Positions 1-6,989 of a stretch of 33,462 nt of DNA are shown here, in pieces; the first letter of the stretch is position 1, and each line of letters begins with the position of its first letter. Both the position numbers and the translations under genes were made by a program. The notes beneath the pieces are model-generated. The model searched no databases and was not told the DNA's origin. It saw only the letters and a list, made by a program, of their open reading frames with translations. The stretch lies in NCBI GenBank assembly GCA_003164675.1, contig PLTX01000058.1, positions 1-33,462 on the forward strand, written 5' to 3'. This DNA is from Verrucomicrobiota bacterium. GTDB lineage: Bacteria > Verrucomicrobiota > Verrucomicrobiia > Palsa-1439.

Positions 1-152
1 GCGGCGAATTGGCAGGCTTCGGGGGCGGTGCTGGAGAGAACTTTGTCATGGACAATTTCGACTTCGAGTTCATTCCCGAGCCGTCGTCCCTGCTGCTAAC
101 CGCACTCGGTGGTGTATCGCTTGTCGCGTTCCTCAAACGCAAGCGCGGGTAG
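1..152 (+). CDS. PEP-CTERM sorting-signal protein, C-terminal end only
   Basis: The 5' part lies outside the window; the frame is read from base 3 to the TAG at 150-152. The visible tail ends in the tripartite PEP-CTERM signal: the motif IPEPSS, a hydrophobic stretch (LLLTALGGVSLVAF), then a short basic end (LKRKRG). In known systems this tail is recognised by an exosortase in the inner membrane, and the protein is released to the surface or exopolysaccharide matrix. The residues before it are rich in Gly and Asn, as in secreted adhesin-like proteins. The function of the body of the protein cannot be told from this window. It converges on aat with only 5 bases between the stop codons. Confidence 0.85.
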   Translation, partial: GELAGFGGGAGENFVMDNFDFEFIPEPSSLLLTALGGVSLVAFLKRKRG

Positions 153-157
153 TGTAG

Positions 158-733
158 TCAGAACTGACACTTCAGCTTCAAGGCGTGTTCAAGGTGCCAG
201 AGGTATTCGTGACGCGGGATTTCGTACGTGCCGAATTGTTGCAGGTGCGGCGTGGTCCATTGCGTATCGAGGAGCACGAACCCGCCCGCGCGCAGCCGTT
301 CGACCAACGCCATGAGCGCCACTTTCGACGCGTCCGTCGCGCGATGAAACATGCTTTCCCCGAAGAACGCGCCGCCCAACGCCACGCCGTACAAGCCGCC
401 GACGAGTTTGCCGTCGAGCCGCGTCTCGATGCTGTGGGCGTAGCCGAGACGATGCAACCGGCAATAGCTGTCGAGGATCCCCGGGAAAATCCACGTGCCT
501 TCCCTGCGCCGGGCGCATTCGCGGATCACCGTTTCGAAATCCCTGTCCGAGGTGATCTCGAATTTCTTCCGCTTGAGCACGCGCCGCAACCCGTGCGGGA
601 TGTGGAACCGCGCATCGAGCGGAATGACCGCGCGCGGGTCGGGAGAAAACCAACCGATGCGACCCCGTTTGTCCACGGCCATCGGAAAGATACCGCGCCG
701 ATACGCCGTCAATAACATCTCGGGCTCGATCAC
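158..733 (-). CDS. aat: Leucyl/phenylalanyl-tRNA--protein transferase
   Basis: This enzyme transfers Leu or Phe from aminoacyl-tRNA to the N-terminus of proteins starting with Arg or Lys, marking them for ClpS/ClpAP degradation in the cytoplasm. The 191 residues match the family length. Signature segments are the N-terminal WFSPDPRAVIPLD, the central GGLYGVALGGAFFGESMF with the HRATDASK segment after it, and LLDTQW near the end. The start is a GTG at 733-731; an ATG lies five codons later at 718-716, and no clear Shine-Dalgarno precedes either. The first ~34 codons plus the upstream flank recur at 2001-2116. The bases just upstream still resemble the last codons of the flavoprotein gene now ending at 2100, so this gene was probably once coupled to it. 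Confidence 0.93.
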   Translation of the reverse strand: MIEPEMLLTAYRRGIFPMAVDKRGRIGWFSPDPRAVIPLDARFHIPHGLRRVLKRKKFEITSDRDFETVIRECARRREGTWIFPGILDSYCRLHRLGYAHSIETRLDGKLVGGLYGVALGGAFFGESMFHRATDASKVALMALVERLRAGGFVLLDTQWTTPHLQQFGTYEIPRHEYLWHLEHALKLKCQF

Positions 734-746
734 GGCGCGATTGTAC
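631..746. repeat. 116-bp direct repeat, copy B (second copy at 2001-2116)
   Basis: Positions 631-746 align without gaps to 2001-2116 with 9 mismatches. Both copies hold the first ~34 codons of aat and the end of the preceding reading frame, in the same orientation. They bracket a ~1.25 kb insert carrying a palindromic repeat and the secreted propeller gene. Similarity stops sharply at 630/2000. Confidence 0.9.
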
Positions 747-810
747 TCACTCGCCGCAATCTATCCAAGACCGGAGCGGTTCGCGGCTACAGCTCATGCG
801 ACAGCTCTCC

Positions 811-896
811 GCCTCACCTTGATCCTCTCCCCCGACGACGGGGGCGAGGAGATCCCCTCTCCCCTGCCGTGTAATGGAGAGGGTCAGGGTAAGGGT
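811..896. repeat. Dispersed palindromic intergenic repeat, copy 1
   Basis: The 183-bp gap between aat and the propeller gene contains an element beginning GCCTCACCTTGATCCTCTCC and ending with GAGAGGGTCAGGGTAAGGG, so the ends are imperfect inverted complements. The centre holds further pairs (CCCCCGACGACGGGGG). A second, diverged copy lies at 12247-12334. Elements of this CCTCACC/GGTGAGG kind are known as non-coding hairpin repeats in many bacterial genomes. No coding capacity is claimed. Confidence 0.75.
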
Positions 897-916
897 CTTG
901 CCTCTGATCTATGGCT

Positions 917-1945
917 TTACCATCGGCATGTCGCCTCCCCTCCCGGACATTCCACAAGTTTCGATGAGCCAATCCACTTGGCTTCGCGTAATTCTGCGTC
1001 AGTGAAGAGAATCCCACCGACGCAGAACCCAGCAAACCCCTGCTTGCCCCAGTGTGGCCAACCAGTTATTCCCTGTCGAGATCCTTGTAGCGTTGGGGAA
1101 CGATCAAGAACCTTATGACCACTGGCAACGTCAATAACTTCAAGGCCGACGCCTATGATAAAAATCTTTTTTCCGTCCGGACTCCACGCCGGGTAAAGGC
1201 CACCGTGCGTCCCCCATTGCTTATCGTCCGGATTCGGCAGGGGATGCTGATTGCCGCCGTCCGCATTCATCACGTAAAGCCGCGAGGCCCATCCGACCCA
1301 GTGGATGTACCCAATTTGCTTCCCGTCGGGCGACACACGCGGGTCACTATCCATGGGTCCATCAGTCAGGTACACCCGCTTCTCGCCGTTCCTGTCACAT
1401 TTGGCGATCCGTCCGTTACGGTCTGCCCCCCGCATCGACTCCCCATAAACGATCCATTGTCCATCGGGCATCCAGTTCACGCCGCCCACAGACTGCAGCC
1501 CGTTGGTCACATGCGCCGGGGTGATGATTCGCCGTAGATCGGTGCCGTCCAGATTCATTGTCCACAACCCCGTGATGTCGCTGCCGGCGTACGTCACGGT
1601 GACAGCAACTTGGTGGGTTTTGACGCACACGTCCATCCAGGTGGTGCAGTCCTGGGTATCGATCGGGTAGTTGGGGTCTCGCCAGAGTTCCTTGATCTCA
1701 GTCTTGGCACTTCCGTCGGCCTTCATCTTGCAGAGGTAAATGCCGACTCCCTGTCCGGCAACCTGCTTGAGGAAGTAGACCTCTTCCTGGCTATCGTCGA
1801 ATTGGGGTTTCTCCCCCGCCTTGGTGGGCAGCGTCATCGCCGGCCCCCAGGCGCAGCACAGGTACTCAATGTTGGCGCACTCGGCAGCCGATGACGTTAG
1901 TGCCGCGGCGGCGATTAACGACAAGAGCAATACTCGCTTCTTCAT
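917..1945 (-). CDS. Secreted PD40/TolB-like beta-propeller protein
   Basis: A 342-residue protein with a typical signal peptide (KKR, then LLLSLIAAAALTSSA, cleavage near residues 20-24). The mature part contains PD40/WD40-like propeller repeats, seen as VNWMPDGQWIVYGES, SDPRVSPDGKQIGYIHW and PAWSPDGKKIFIIG, the form found in TolB and related periplasmic propellers. Several cysteines (CANIEYLCC and others) suit an exported protein. The start ATG at 1945-1943 is set by a strong Shine-Dalgarno, AAGGAGGA, at 1956-1949, five bases or so upstream. The gene sits inside an insert bounded by the 116-bp direct repeats, so it may have arrived with the event that split the aat region. Substrate and partners are not evident. 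Confidence 0.75.
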   Translation of the reverse strand: MKKRVLLLSLIAAAALTSSAAECANIEYLCCAWGPAMTLPTKAGEKPQFDDSQEEVYFLKQVAGQGVGIYLCKMKADGSAKTEIKELWRDPNYPIDTQDCTTWMDVCVKTHQVAVTVTYAGSDITGLWTMNLDGTDLRRIITPAHVTNGLQSVGGVNWMPDGQWIVYGESMRGADRNGRIAKCDRNGEKRVYLTDGPMDSDPRVSPDGKQIGYIHWVGWASRLYVMNADGGNQHPLPNPDDKQWGTHGGLYPAWSPDGKKIFIIGVGLEVIDVASGHKVLDRSPTLQGSRQGITGWPHWGKQGFAGFCVGGILFTDAELREAKWIGSSKLVECPGGEATCRW

Positions 1946-2000
1946 AAGTCCTCCTTCGTGGCGTCACTGAAACTGCGTGGCTGTTTCCTCCATGGCTTTG

Positions 2001-2103
2001 CGCGCGGGTCGGGAGAAAACCAACCGATGCGACCCCGCTTGTCCACGGCCATCGGGAAGATGCCGCGCCGATACGCGGTCAATAGCATCTCAGGCTCGAT
2101 CAC
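2001..2103 (-). pseudogene. aat': Truncated second copy of the aat 5' end
   Basis: Read on the minus strand from a GTG at 2103-2101, this fragment encodes the first ~34 residues of Aat (MIEPEMLLTAYRRGIF... to WFSPDPR), with an identical protein sequence to the intact gene at 158-733. Similarity ends abruptly at 2001. Six nucleotide differences fall in the coding part and all are synonymous (positions 2038, 2056, 2062, 2077, 2085, 2092). The GTG overlaps the TGA stop of the upstream flavoprotein gene (GTGA), the same coupling style seen between the other genes of that operon. This suggests the fragment marks the original aat location. Confidence 0.88.
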
Positions 2104-3377
2104 GGGCGGATTGTACCCGCCGATCGCACCCGTTCCAAGTCCCCACCATGCTCTCGGGCCATCGCCTGACCGGCAATCCAGCCCGTGGTCCAGGCCGCCT
2201 GGAAATTGAAGCCGCCGGTGATGCCGTCAATGTCCAGCAACTCCCCCGCGAAGTAGAGTCCCGGGCAGAGGCGGCTTTCCATGGTCTTGAAATCCACCTC
2301 GCGCAGATGAACGCCGCCGCACGTGACAAACTCTTCCTTGTTCAGGCTCTTGCCCGTCACGGCCAGTTCCGTGCGGGTCAACTGCTGAACCAGCCGATGT
2401 TGTGCCGCGCGCGTGAGACGCGACCAGCGTGTGTCCTCCGCAATGCCTGACGCCAGAACCAATTGTTCCCAGAGACGGGCGGGCAAGGGAGCGATGGGCG
2501 TATTGACCACGAGCCTGGCCGGTTGTTGTTCACGACGCGCATTCAACTCCGACGCGATCTGTTCGGCGTCGAAGTGCGCCAGCCAGTTCACGTGAAGCGG
2601 AAACTGGTAGTCGCGGTCATGTAATTCTCGCGCACCCCATGCGGAGAGACGCAGGATGACCGGTCCGCTCAGCCCGGAGTGCGTTGCAAGCAATGCGCCA
2701 CGTTCGCGCAGTCCTGTGCCGGGTATTGAAACCTCTGCCAACTCGACAGAGATTCCCGCCAGTTTGTGCAGCCATGGCGTGGCCGTGTGAAAGGTGAAGA
2801 GCGACGGCACGGGCGGTTCCAATGTATGCCCCAGTGAAACCGCCAACTGCCCCGCGGCAGCCGTTCGACACCCACCGGTTGCCAGTAACACGCGATCGCA
2901 TACGTCCGTTTTGCCGTCGGACAGTGTCACTTCGAATCCGCCTTCCGCGCGTTTCGACAGGCGTTGCACACCGCAATTCGTCACGAGCTTTACACCCGCG
3001 GTCTTCGCTGATTCGATCAGGCAATCAACAATCGTTTCCGACAAATCCGTGACGGGAAACATGCGCCCATCACTTTCCGTTTTCAGCGTTACTCCTCGCG
3101 CTTCAAACCAGGCGACCGTGTCATTTGCCTGAAATCTTTTCAATGGCCCAATGAGAGCCTGTTCACCCCGTGGAAATCGCGTGGCGAATTCCCGCGCATC
3201 GAAGCAGGCATGCGTCACGTTGCAGCGTCCGCCACCGGAGATACGCACTTTGGACAAAAACTCCCGCCCCTTCTCCAGAATGATTACATCAGCGGACGGC
3301 TTTGATTCGGCGCAAGTGATGGCCGCGAAAAATCCCGACGCGCCGCCGCCCACGATGATGATTCGACGCGCACTCAC
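2100..3377 (-). CDS. HI0933/BaiN-family FAD-dependent oxidoreductase
   Basis: A 425-residue cytoplasmic flavoprotein of the HI0933 (COG2081) family. The N-terminus carries the dinucleotide-binding motif IIIVGGGASGFFAA (residues ~6-19), followed by the family hallmark RISGGGRCNVTH near residue 50. The C-terminus has the family's second FAD-contact segment (GGVHLREVDFKTMESRLCPG, then LYFAGELLDIDGITGGFNFQ). The family includes BaiN, linked to bile-acid dehydroxylation in gut clostridia, but most members have no known substrate, so no specific role is assigned. The start is GTG at 3377-3375, overlapping the TGA of the upstream pseudouridine synthase gene (GTGA). Its own TGA overlaps the GTG of the truncated aat copy. 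It is the third gene of a coupled minus-strand operon. Confidence 0.88.
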   Translation of the reverse strand: MSARRIIIVGGGASGFFAAITCAESKPSADVIILEKGREFLSKVRISGGGRCNVTHACFDAREFATRFPRGEQALIGPLKRFQANDTVAWFEARGVTLKTESDGRMFPVTDLSETIVDCLIESAKTAGVKLVTNCGVQRLSKRAEGGFEVTLSDGKTDVCDRVLLATGGCRTAAAGQLAVSLGHTLEPPVPSLFTFHTATPWLHKLAGISVELAEVSIPGTGLRERGALLATHSGLSGPVILRLSAWGARELHDRDYQFPLHVNWLAHFDAEQIASELNARREQQPARLVVNTPIAPLPARLWEQLVLASGIAEDTRWSRLTRAAQHRLVQQLTRTELAVTGKSLNKEEFVTCGGVHLREVDFKTMESRLCPGLYFAGELLDIDGITGGFNFQAAWTTGWIAGQAMAREHGGDLERVRSAGTIRP

Positions 3378-4408
3378 GCCCGGCCCGCTCGCAAGCTAGC
3401 TTCAAGTTGCCGCAGGTCTTTGGGCAGCGCCGCCGTCCATGTCATTCGGGCGTCGGGTTTGTCGGGGTGGTCGAGGCTCAGGACCTCGGCGTGCAACGCC
3501 TGTCGCGGGAAATCGATACGCGCGGCTTTCGGGGCGTCACCGTGATACTTCGGGTGGTACGTCCGGTCGCCCACCAACGGCAGCCCGGCGTAAGCCGCCT
3601 GCGCGCGGATTTGGTGTTTGCGGCCCGTCTCCAGGCGCAGCCGCAACTTGGAGACGACCGCGCGACTGCCGGCCAACGGGAATTCCGTGAGCACCTCGTA
3701 GTGGGTGATGGCTTCCATCGTCTCGTCTTTGGCCGCTTTGGCCTCCACTTCGGAGATGACGAACTGGCGCAATTGATCGTCGCTGAGTTTCAGCCAATTC
3801 CGCCACGTGCCCTGGGGCTTCGATGGCCGGCCTTCCACGTAGGCCACGTATTCCCGCTTCATGCTGTGGACCTTTAGCTGGTCGATGAGGTGTTGCCGCG
3901 CGGCCGGGTTCATCGCCATGCAAAACACGCCGCTGGTGTACTGGTCGAGACGGTGCACGGGCAGCGGTTCCAGCCGGCGGTACGCCGGCGGCAACGAATA
4001 ACCACGTCCATCGACACCACGGTCGTACGCGCGCAGTTTGCCGGCCAAAAAGTCGGCGAGAATGCTGAGCGCGGACAGATCATCGGGCTCCGCCGGCACC
4101 GAGAGCAGTCCGGGCCCTTTGTTCACGACCGCGAGCGCGGCATCGAGATAAAGAATCGCAACGCGCGGATGGATCTGCCAGCCCTCAGTCCCGCAGTCCA
4201 ACGCTGTGGCGCGCCGGTCCAATAACTCCAGCGCATCCTTTGGGTCCGGCAGCGACTGGTTCGGCTGGCGGATAATGACCCCGTTCACGCTCACCCGGCC
4301 CGCCATAATCCACTGCTTCGCCCGCTTTTTCGGCGTCTCGGGATATTTGGCCAGCAACCACTCCAGCAGTGGCCGGCTCGATGTTTCGGTGGAATCGCCT
4401 GTCGTCAT
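3374..4408 (-). CDS. RluA-family 23S-type rRNA/tRNA pseudouridine synthase
   Basis: It isomerises uridine to pseudouridine in structured RNA. Starting at the ATG at 4408-4406 the product has 344 residues. An N-terminal S4-like RNA-binding segment (LLEWLLAKYPETPKKRAKQW, then IMAGRVSVNG) precedes the RluA-type catalytic domain. The catalytic motif HRLDQYTSGV is present, with the expected nucleophile at about Asp155, and ETGRKHQIRAQAA and LVGDRTYHP are the other family motifs. A longer in-frame start at 4483 exists, but 4408 is preferred because its ATG overlaps the TGA of yhbY (ATGA), giving translational coupling. The exact uridine target cannot be assigned. The pairing with YhbY, a ribosome assembly factor, supports an rRNA substrate. 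Confidence 0.9.
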   Translation of the reverse strand: MTTGDSTETSSRPLLEWLLAKYPETPKKRAKQWIMAGRVSVNGVIIRQPNQSLPDPKDALELLDRRATALDCGTEGWQIHPRVAILYLDAALAVVNKGPGLLSVPAEPDDLSALSILADFLAGKLRAYDRGVDGRGYSLPPAYRRLEPLPVHRLDQYTSGVFCMAMNPAARQHLIDQLKVHSMKREYVAYVEGRPSKPQGTWRNWLKLSDDQLRQFVISEVEAKAAKDETMEAITHYEVLTEFPLAGSRAVVSKLRLRLETGRKHQIRAQAAYAGLPLVGDRTYHPKYHGDAPKAARIDFPRQALHAEVLSLDHPDKPDARMTWTAALPKDLRQLEASLRAGRA

Positions 4409-4704
4409 GGTTCCAATTGAATGCGTCGTTTCGCCGGATCGGATTGCATCCGATACAACACGGCCACATGACCGACGATCCACACCAACTCGCTGTGCGT
4501 GCGCGCGGCAATGTCTTCGGCGAGGGCCTTCTTCGTTTCCTTGAACGCCGTGAATTTGATCTTGATGAGTTCATGGTCGCTCAGTGCCTGCTCGACGCTG
4601 GCAAGAAACGCGTCGGTTACGCCGGCTTTGCCGAGGTGCAGGATCGGATCAAGCCGCTGCGCGAGCGACCGTAGTTGGCTGGTTTGTCGACTGGACAAGC
4701 TCAT
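4405..4704 (-). CDS. yhbY: YhbY-family CRM-domain RNA-binding protein
   Basis: A 99-residue protein made of one CRM (chloroplast splicing and ribosome maturation) domain. The YhbY landmarks are visible: LSSRQTSQLRSLAQRLDPIL at the N-terminus, the GxxG-type loop HLGKAGVT, VEQALSDHELIKIKF in the middle, and VGHVAVLYR at the end. Bacterial YhbY associates with pre-50S ribosomal particles and is thought to help ribosome assembly. It is the first gene of the coupled operon yhbY-pseudouridine synthase-flavoprotein, so two of the three products act on RNA or ribosomes. The stop TGA at 4407-4405 overlaps the next start codon. Confidence 0.9.
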   Translation of the reverse strand: MSLSSRQTSQLRSLAQRLDPILHLGKAGVTDAFLASVEQALSDHELIKIKFTAFKETKKALAEDIAARTHSELVWIVGHVAVLYRMQSDPAKRRIQLEP

Positions 4705-4810
4705 GTGCCGACTACTGTAGATTGTTTCTTCGCATCATCCACGCAAAATTCTCACCCTGTTAAGAACCGCGGATACATCTTGTACCTTACCACCGCTCGA
4801 GAGGGAAAGA

Positions 4811-4869
4811 TGTAGCCACGGCGCTCTGTCGCCGTGGGGGATGCGCCCCGACAGAGCGGGGCGGCTACA
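4811..4869. repeat. Long imperfect hairpin, TGTAGCC...GGCTACA
   Basis: In the 253-bp gap upstream of rsmH and yhbY, an imperfect inverted repeat starts TGTAGCCACGGCGCTCTGTC and ends GACAGAGCGGGGCGGCTACA. About 17 of the 20 outer positions can pair, and there are further GC pairs around the GGGGATGCGCCCC loop. There is no T-run, so it is not a standard intrinsic terminator. It resembles the non-coding 'GGCTACAG' modules seen again near 23,010 and 23,450. Confidence 0.7.
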
Positions 4870-4920
4870 GCACGCTCAAATGTGGTGTTAGTACCAAGAT
4901 GCGCCCCCGAACAAACCGCT

Positions 4921-4948
4921 TTGTGGGTTCAGGATCGAACGGTACAAT
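4921..4948 (+). promoter_or_regulatory. Candidate sigma-70-type promoter of rsmH
   Basis: TTGTGG (4921-4926) and TACAAT (4943-4948) are separated by 16 bases. A transcript from it would start near 4955, three or so bases before the rsmH ATG at 4958, so the mRNA would be nearly leaderless. This matches the lack of a clear Shine-Dalgarno next to that ATG. Assigned by eye only. Confidence 0.4.
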
Positions 4949-4957
4949 GACCGCGCC

Positions 4958-6013
4958 ATGAGCGACAACCCGTCACCCGAGCCAATTCCCGCGTCGCCGC
5001 ACCGGCGGCGTCCGCGCTACTCGGGAAAAAATCCGCGTCGCTTCGAAGAGAAATACAAGGAACACAACCCTCAGCGTTACGGTGAAACGGTCGCGAAAGT
5101 CCTCGCCTCCGGCAAGACGCCCGCAGGCTCGCACCGTTCGATCATGGTCGCGGAGATTCTCGATGTGTTGAAACCACAGCCGGGGGAGATCGCCGCGGAT
5201 TGCACGCTCGGTTACGGCGGCCACGCCCGCGAACTCCTGCCGAAGCTCCAGCCCGGTGGACGTTTGATTGGGTTGGACGTCGATCCCATCGAACTTCCAA
5301 AAGCGGAAGCGCGGTTGCGCGAGCTTGGATTTGGTACGGATGTGTTCGTGGCGCACCGCAGTAATTTCGCCGGACTGCCGAAGATACTGGCCATCGAGCA
5401 ATTATCCGGCGTCGACATGGTCCTTGCCGATCTCGGAGTTTCATCGATGCAACTGGACGATCCGGGACGCGGGTTCTCCGTCAAGTTCGAGGGTCCGCTC
5501 GACATGCGGATGAATCCGTCGCGCGGTCAGCCTGTGAGAGTGTTGCTCGAAAAGATCAGCGCCGATGAGCTTGCTGCGCTGCTGGAAGAAAACGCTGACG
5601 AACCGCATGCCCGTCTGTTGGCCGATCTTCTCGCGGGCAAGACGTTTCCCACCACGACGGCGCTGACCAATACGGTGCACCGCGCCCTGTTGCGGGCGGC
5701 CACGGACGAGGAGCGCGACGACTCGATTCGCCGGGTCTTCCAAGCGTTGCGCATTGCCGTGAATGACGAGTTTTCCGCGCTCGACAGTTTCCTGCGCAAT
5801 CTTCCCGCCTGTCTCAATCCCGGCGGTCGCGTCGCCGTCCTGACGTTCCACTCGGGCGAAGACCGTCGCGTGAAGAAGTCCTTCGAGGCCAGCCTCCGCG
5901 ACGGTCTCTACGCCGACATCGCCCAAGACGTCATCCGTCCCACCCCCGCCGAACGCCACGACAACCCGCGTTCCTCCCCGGCGAAGTTACGCTGGGCGCG
6001 CAGAGCGGGATGA
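4958..6013 (+). CDS. rsmH: 16S rRNA (cytosine-1402-N4)-methyltransferase
   Basis: RsmH (MraW) adds the N4-methyl group to C1402 in the decoding centre of 16S rRNA using S-adenosylmethionine. The protein has 351 residues. After a basic N-terminal extension of ~57 residues rich in Arg and Lys comes the family core: HRSIMVAEILDVL, DCTLGYGGHARELL (SAM loop, ~81-94), LIGLDVDP, VLADLGVSSMQLDDPGRGFS, LDMRMNP, and VLTFHSGEDRRVK towards the end. In most bacteria rsmH sits between mraZ and ftsL in the division and cell-wall cluster. Here neither neighbour is a division gene. The extension may give additional RNA contacts (inference). Confidence 0.93.
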   Translation: MSDNPSPEPIPASPHRRRPRYSGKNPRRFEEKYKEHNPQRYGETVAKVLASGKTPAGSHRSIMVAEILDVLKPQPGEIAADCTLGYGGHARELLPKLQPGGRLIGLDVDPIELPKAEARLRELGFGTDVFVAHRSNFAGLPKILAIEQLSGVDMVLADLGVSSMQLDDPGRGFSVKFEGPLDMRMNPSRGQPVRVLLEKISADELAALLEENADEPHARLLADLLAGKTFPTTTALTNTVHRALLRAATDEERDDSIRRVFQALRIAVNDEFSALDSFLRNLPACLNPGGRVAVLTFHSGEDRRVKKSFEASLRDGLYADIAQDVIRPTPAERHDNPRSSPAKLRWARRAG

Positions 6014-6052
6014 CGGCGGATGCACCAGATTGAAAAAAACGTTTTTGGGGTA

Positions 6053-6083
6053 TTGACCTGTCTATTACTTCACAGTTTAGGCT
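6053..6083 (+). promoter_or_regulatory. Candidate MerR-type promoter with long spacer and internal dyad
   Basis: TTGACC (6053-6058) is followed after 19 bases by TAGGCT (6078-6083). MerR-family regulators act at promoters with 19-20 bp spacers and bind a dyad inside the spacer. Here CTGT (6058-6061) and ACAG (6072-6075) form such a short dyad. The site lies upstream of a small gene and a merR gene, so autoregulation is likely. The -10 match is weak. Confidence 0.45.
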
Positions 6084-6149
6084 GTTCGTTGTCATGGCCA
6101 TGACGACAACTGAAACAGCAACTATCGAACACTTGAAAGGAACGTGCCG

Positions 6150-6335
6150 ATGCCGACCAAAATGACGAAGGAAAACTGGATTGCCTTGTTCCGCGACGTG
6201 GGGCTGACTGATGCGCAGATGAAGAAATGGCATCATCTATTCGAGACTCGTCACCCTGAGGGGCACCAGAGTTTTCTGGAATGGCTGGGGCTGCCCGCCG
6301 AGAAATGCGACCTCATCCGCAAGGAGAGCCGCTAG
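6150..6335 (+). CDS. Small protein equal to the C-terminal domain of the adjacent MerR regulator
   Basis: A 61-residue soluble protein starting at the ATG at 6150, preceded by a good Shine-Dalgarno (AAAGGAA, 6136-6142); a GTG two codons earlier is possible. Its whole length aligns to the last ~57 residues of the MerR regulator encoded 50 bases downstream: about 22 of 57 positions are identical, including W, the WH pair, FE, P, HQ, FL, LG and IRK. The conserved His/Glu/His pattern (WH..FE......HQ) could bind a ligand or metal, but this is inference. As a free copy of a regulator's effector domain it might compete for ligand or for contacts with the regulator. No established function is known to me. 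Confidence 0.8.
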   Translation: MPTKMTKENWIALFRDVGLTDAQMKKWHHLFETRHPEGHQSFLEWLGLPAEKCDLIRKESR

Positions 6336-6387
6336 TCAAGTTGGGGCGGTGGCGGTTCGCCGTTGCCGCCCCACAATGCTCGCGACG

Positions 6388-6924
6388 ATGAACACCTGTA
6401 CCATCACGAAGCTCGCGCGGGCATTCGGATTGTCCCGCAGCACGTTGCTGTATTACGACCGCATCGGTCTGCTGCCGCCTTCGGGACGCACGGCGGCCGG
6501 CTATCGCTGCTATACACAGCGTGACCGGCAACGGCTGGAGCGAATCTGCCATTTCCGCCAGGCCGGGCTAACCCTCGCCGATATCCGCACGCTGCTGTCG
6601 TCGAGCGGGAAACCGAACGCCAAATTGTTGGAGCGGCGATTTCGCGAATTAGGGGGCCAGCTTCTGGAACTGCGCAGCCAGCAGCGACTGTTGGCGAGCA
6701 TGCTCAAGGGCGTGGCCGCAGGCAAATGTCCACCGGCGGTGGACCGCGTGATGTGGGTGAAAATGCTGCGGGCGGCCGGGATGGATGATCGAGCCATGGG
6801 CCGCTGGCATACAGAATTCGAACGACGCGCCCCGGATGCGCATCAGGAATTTCTCGTCTCACTCGGAATTCCCGAAAGCGAGATTCAGCGGATTCGCAAG
6901 AGCTCGGCGGAAGGCGCCTGGTGA
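6388..6924 (+). CDS. MerR-family transcriptional regulator
   Basis: From the ATG at 6388 the protein has 178 residues; in-frame starts at 6349 (GTG) and 6376 (ATG) would add up to 13. The N-terminus is a MerR winged helix (ITKLARAFGLSRSTLLYYDR, then IGLLPPSGRTAAGYRCY) followed by RICHFRQAGLTLADIRTLL. A coiled-coil dimerisation helix follows (LLERRFRELGGQLLELRSQQ, then RLLASML). The C-terminal ~57 residues form the same domain as the small protein encoded just upstream. The cysteine pairs that bind metal in CueR or ZntR are not evident; single cysteines occur only at CTIT, YRCY, RICH and GKCPP. The gene probably shares a transcript with the small protein from the long-spacer promoter at 6053-6083. 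Ligand unknown. Confidence 0.88.
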   Translation: MNTCTITKLARAFGLSRSTLLYYDRIGLLPPSGRTAAGYRCYTQRDRQRLERICHFRQAGLTLADIRTLLSSSGKPNAKLLERRFRELGGQLLELRSQQRLLASMLKGVAAGKCPPAVDRVMWVKMLRAAGMDDRAMGRWHTEFERRAPDAHQEFLVSLGIPESEIQRIRKSSAEGAW

Positions 6925-6989
6925 AATTCGGCAACACGTCCTCCGTACAGGGGTGAGCTTTGTCGACAGCGTCACGGGACTGAGTCCGT

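Noticed and set aside
495..1118. Long plus-strand frame across aat and the propeller gene end
   Set aside because: It is antisense to two well-supported genes and crosses a non-coding repeat; no protein features.
6034..6050. AAAAACGTTTTT palindrome after rsmH as a terminator
   Set aside because: The stem has only two GC bases and no proper T-run after a stable hairpin; it is too weak to call.
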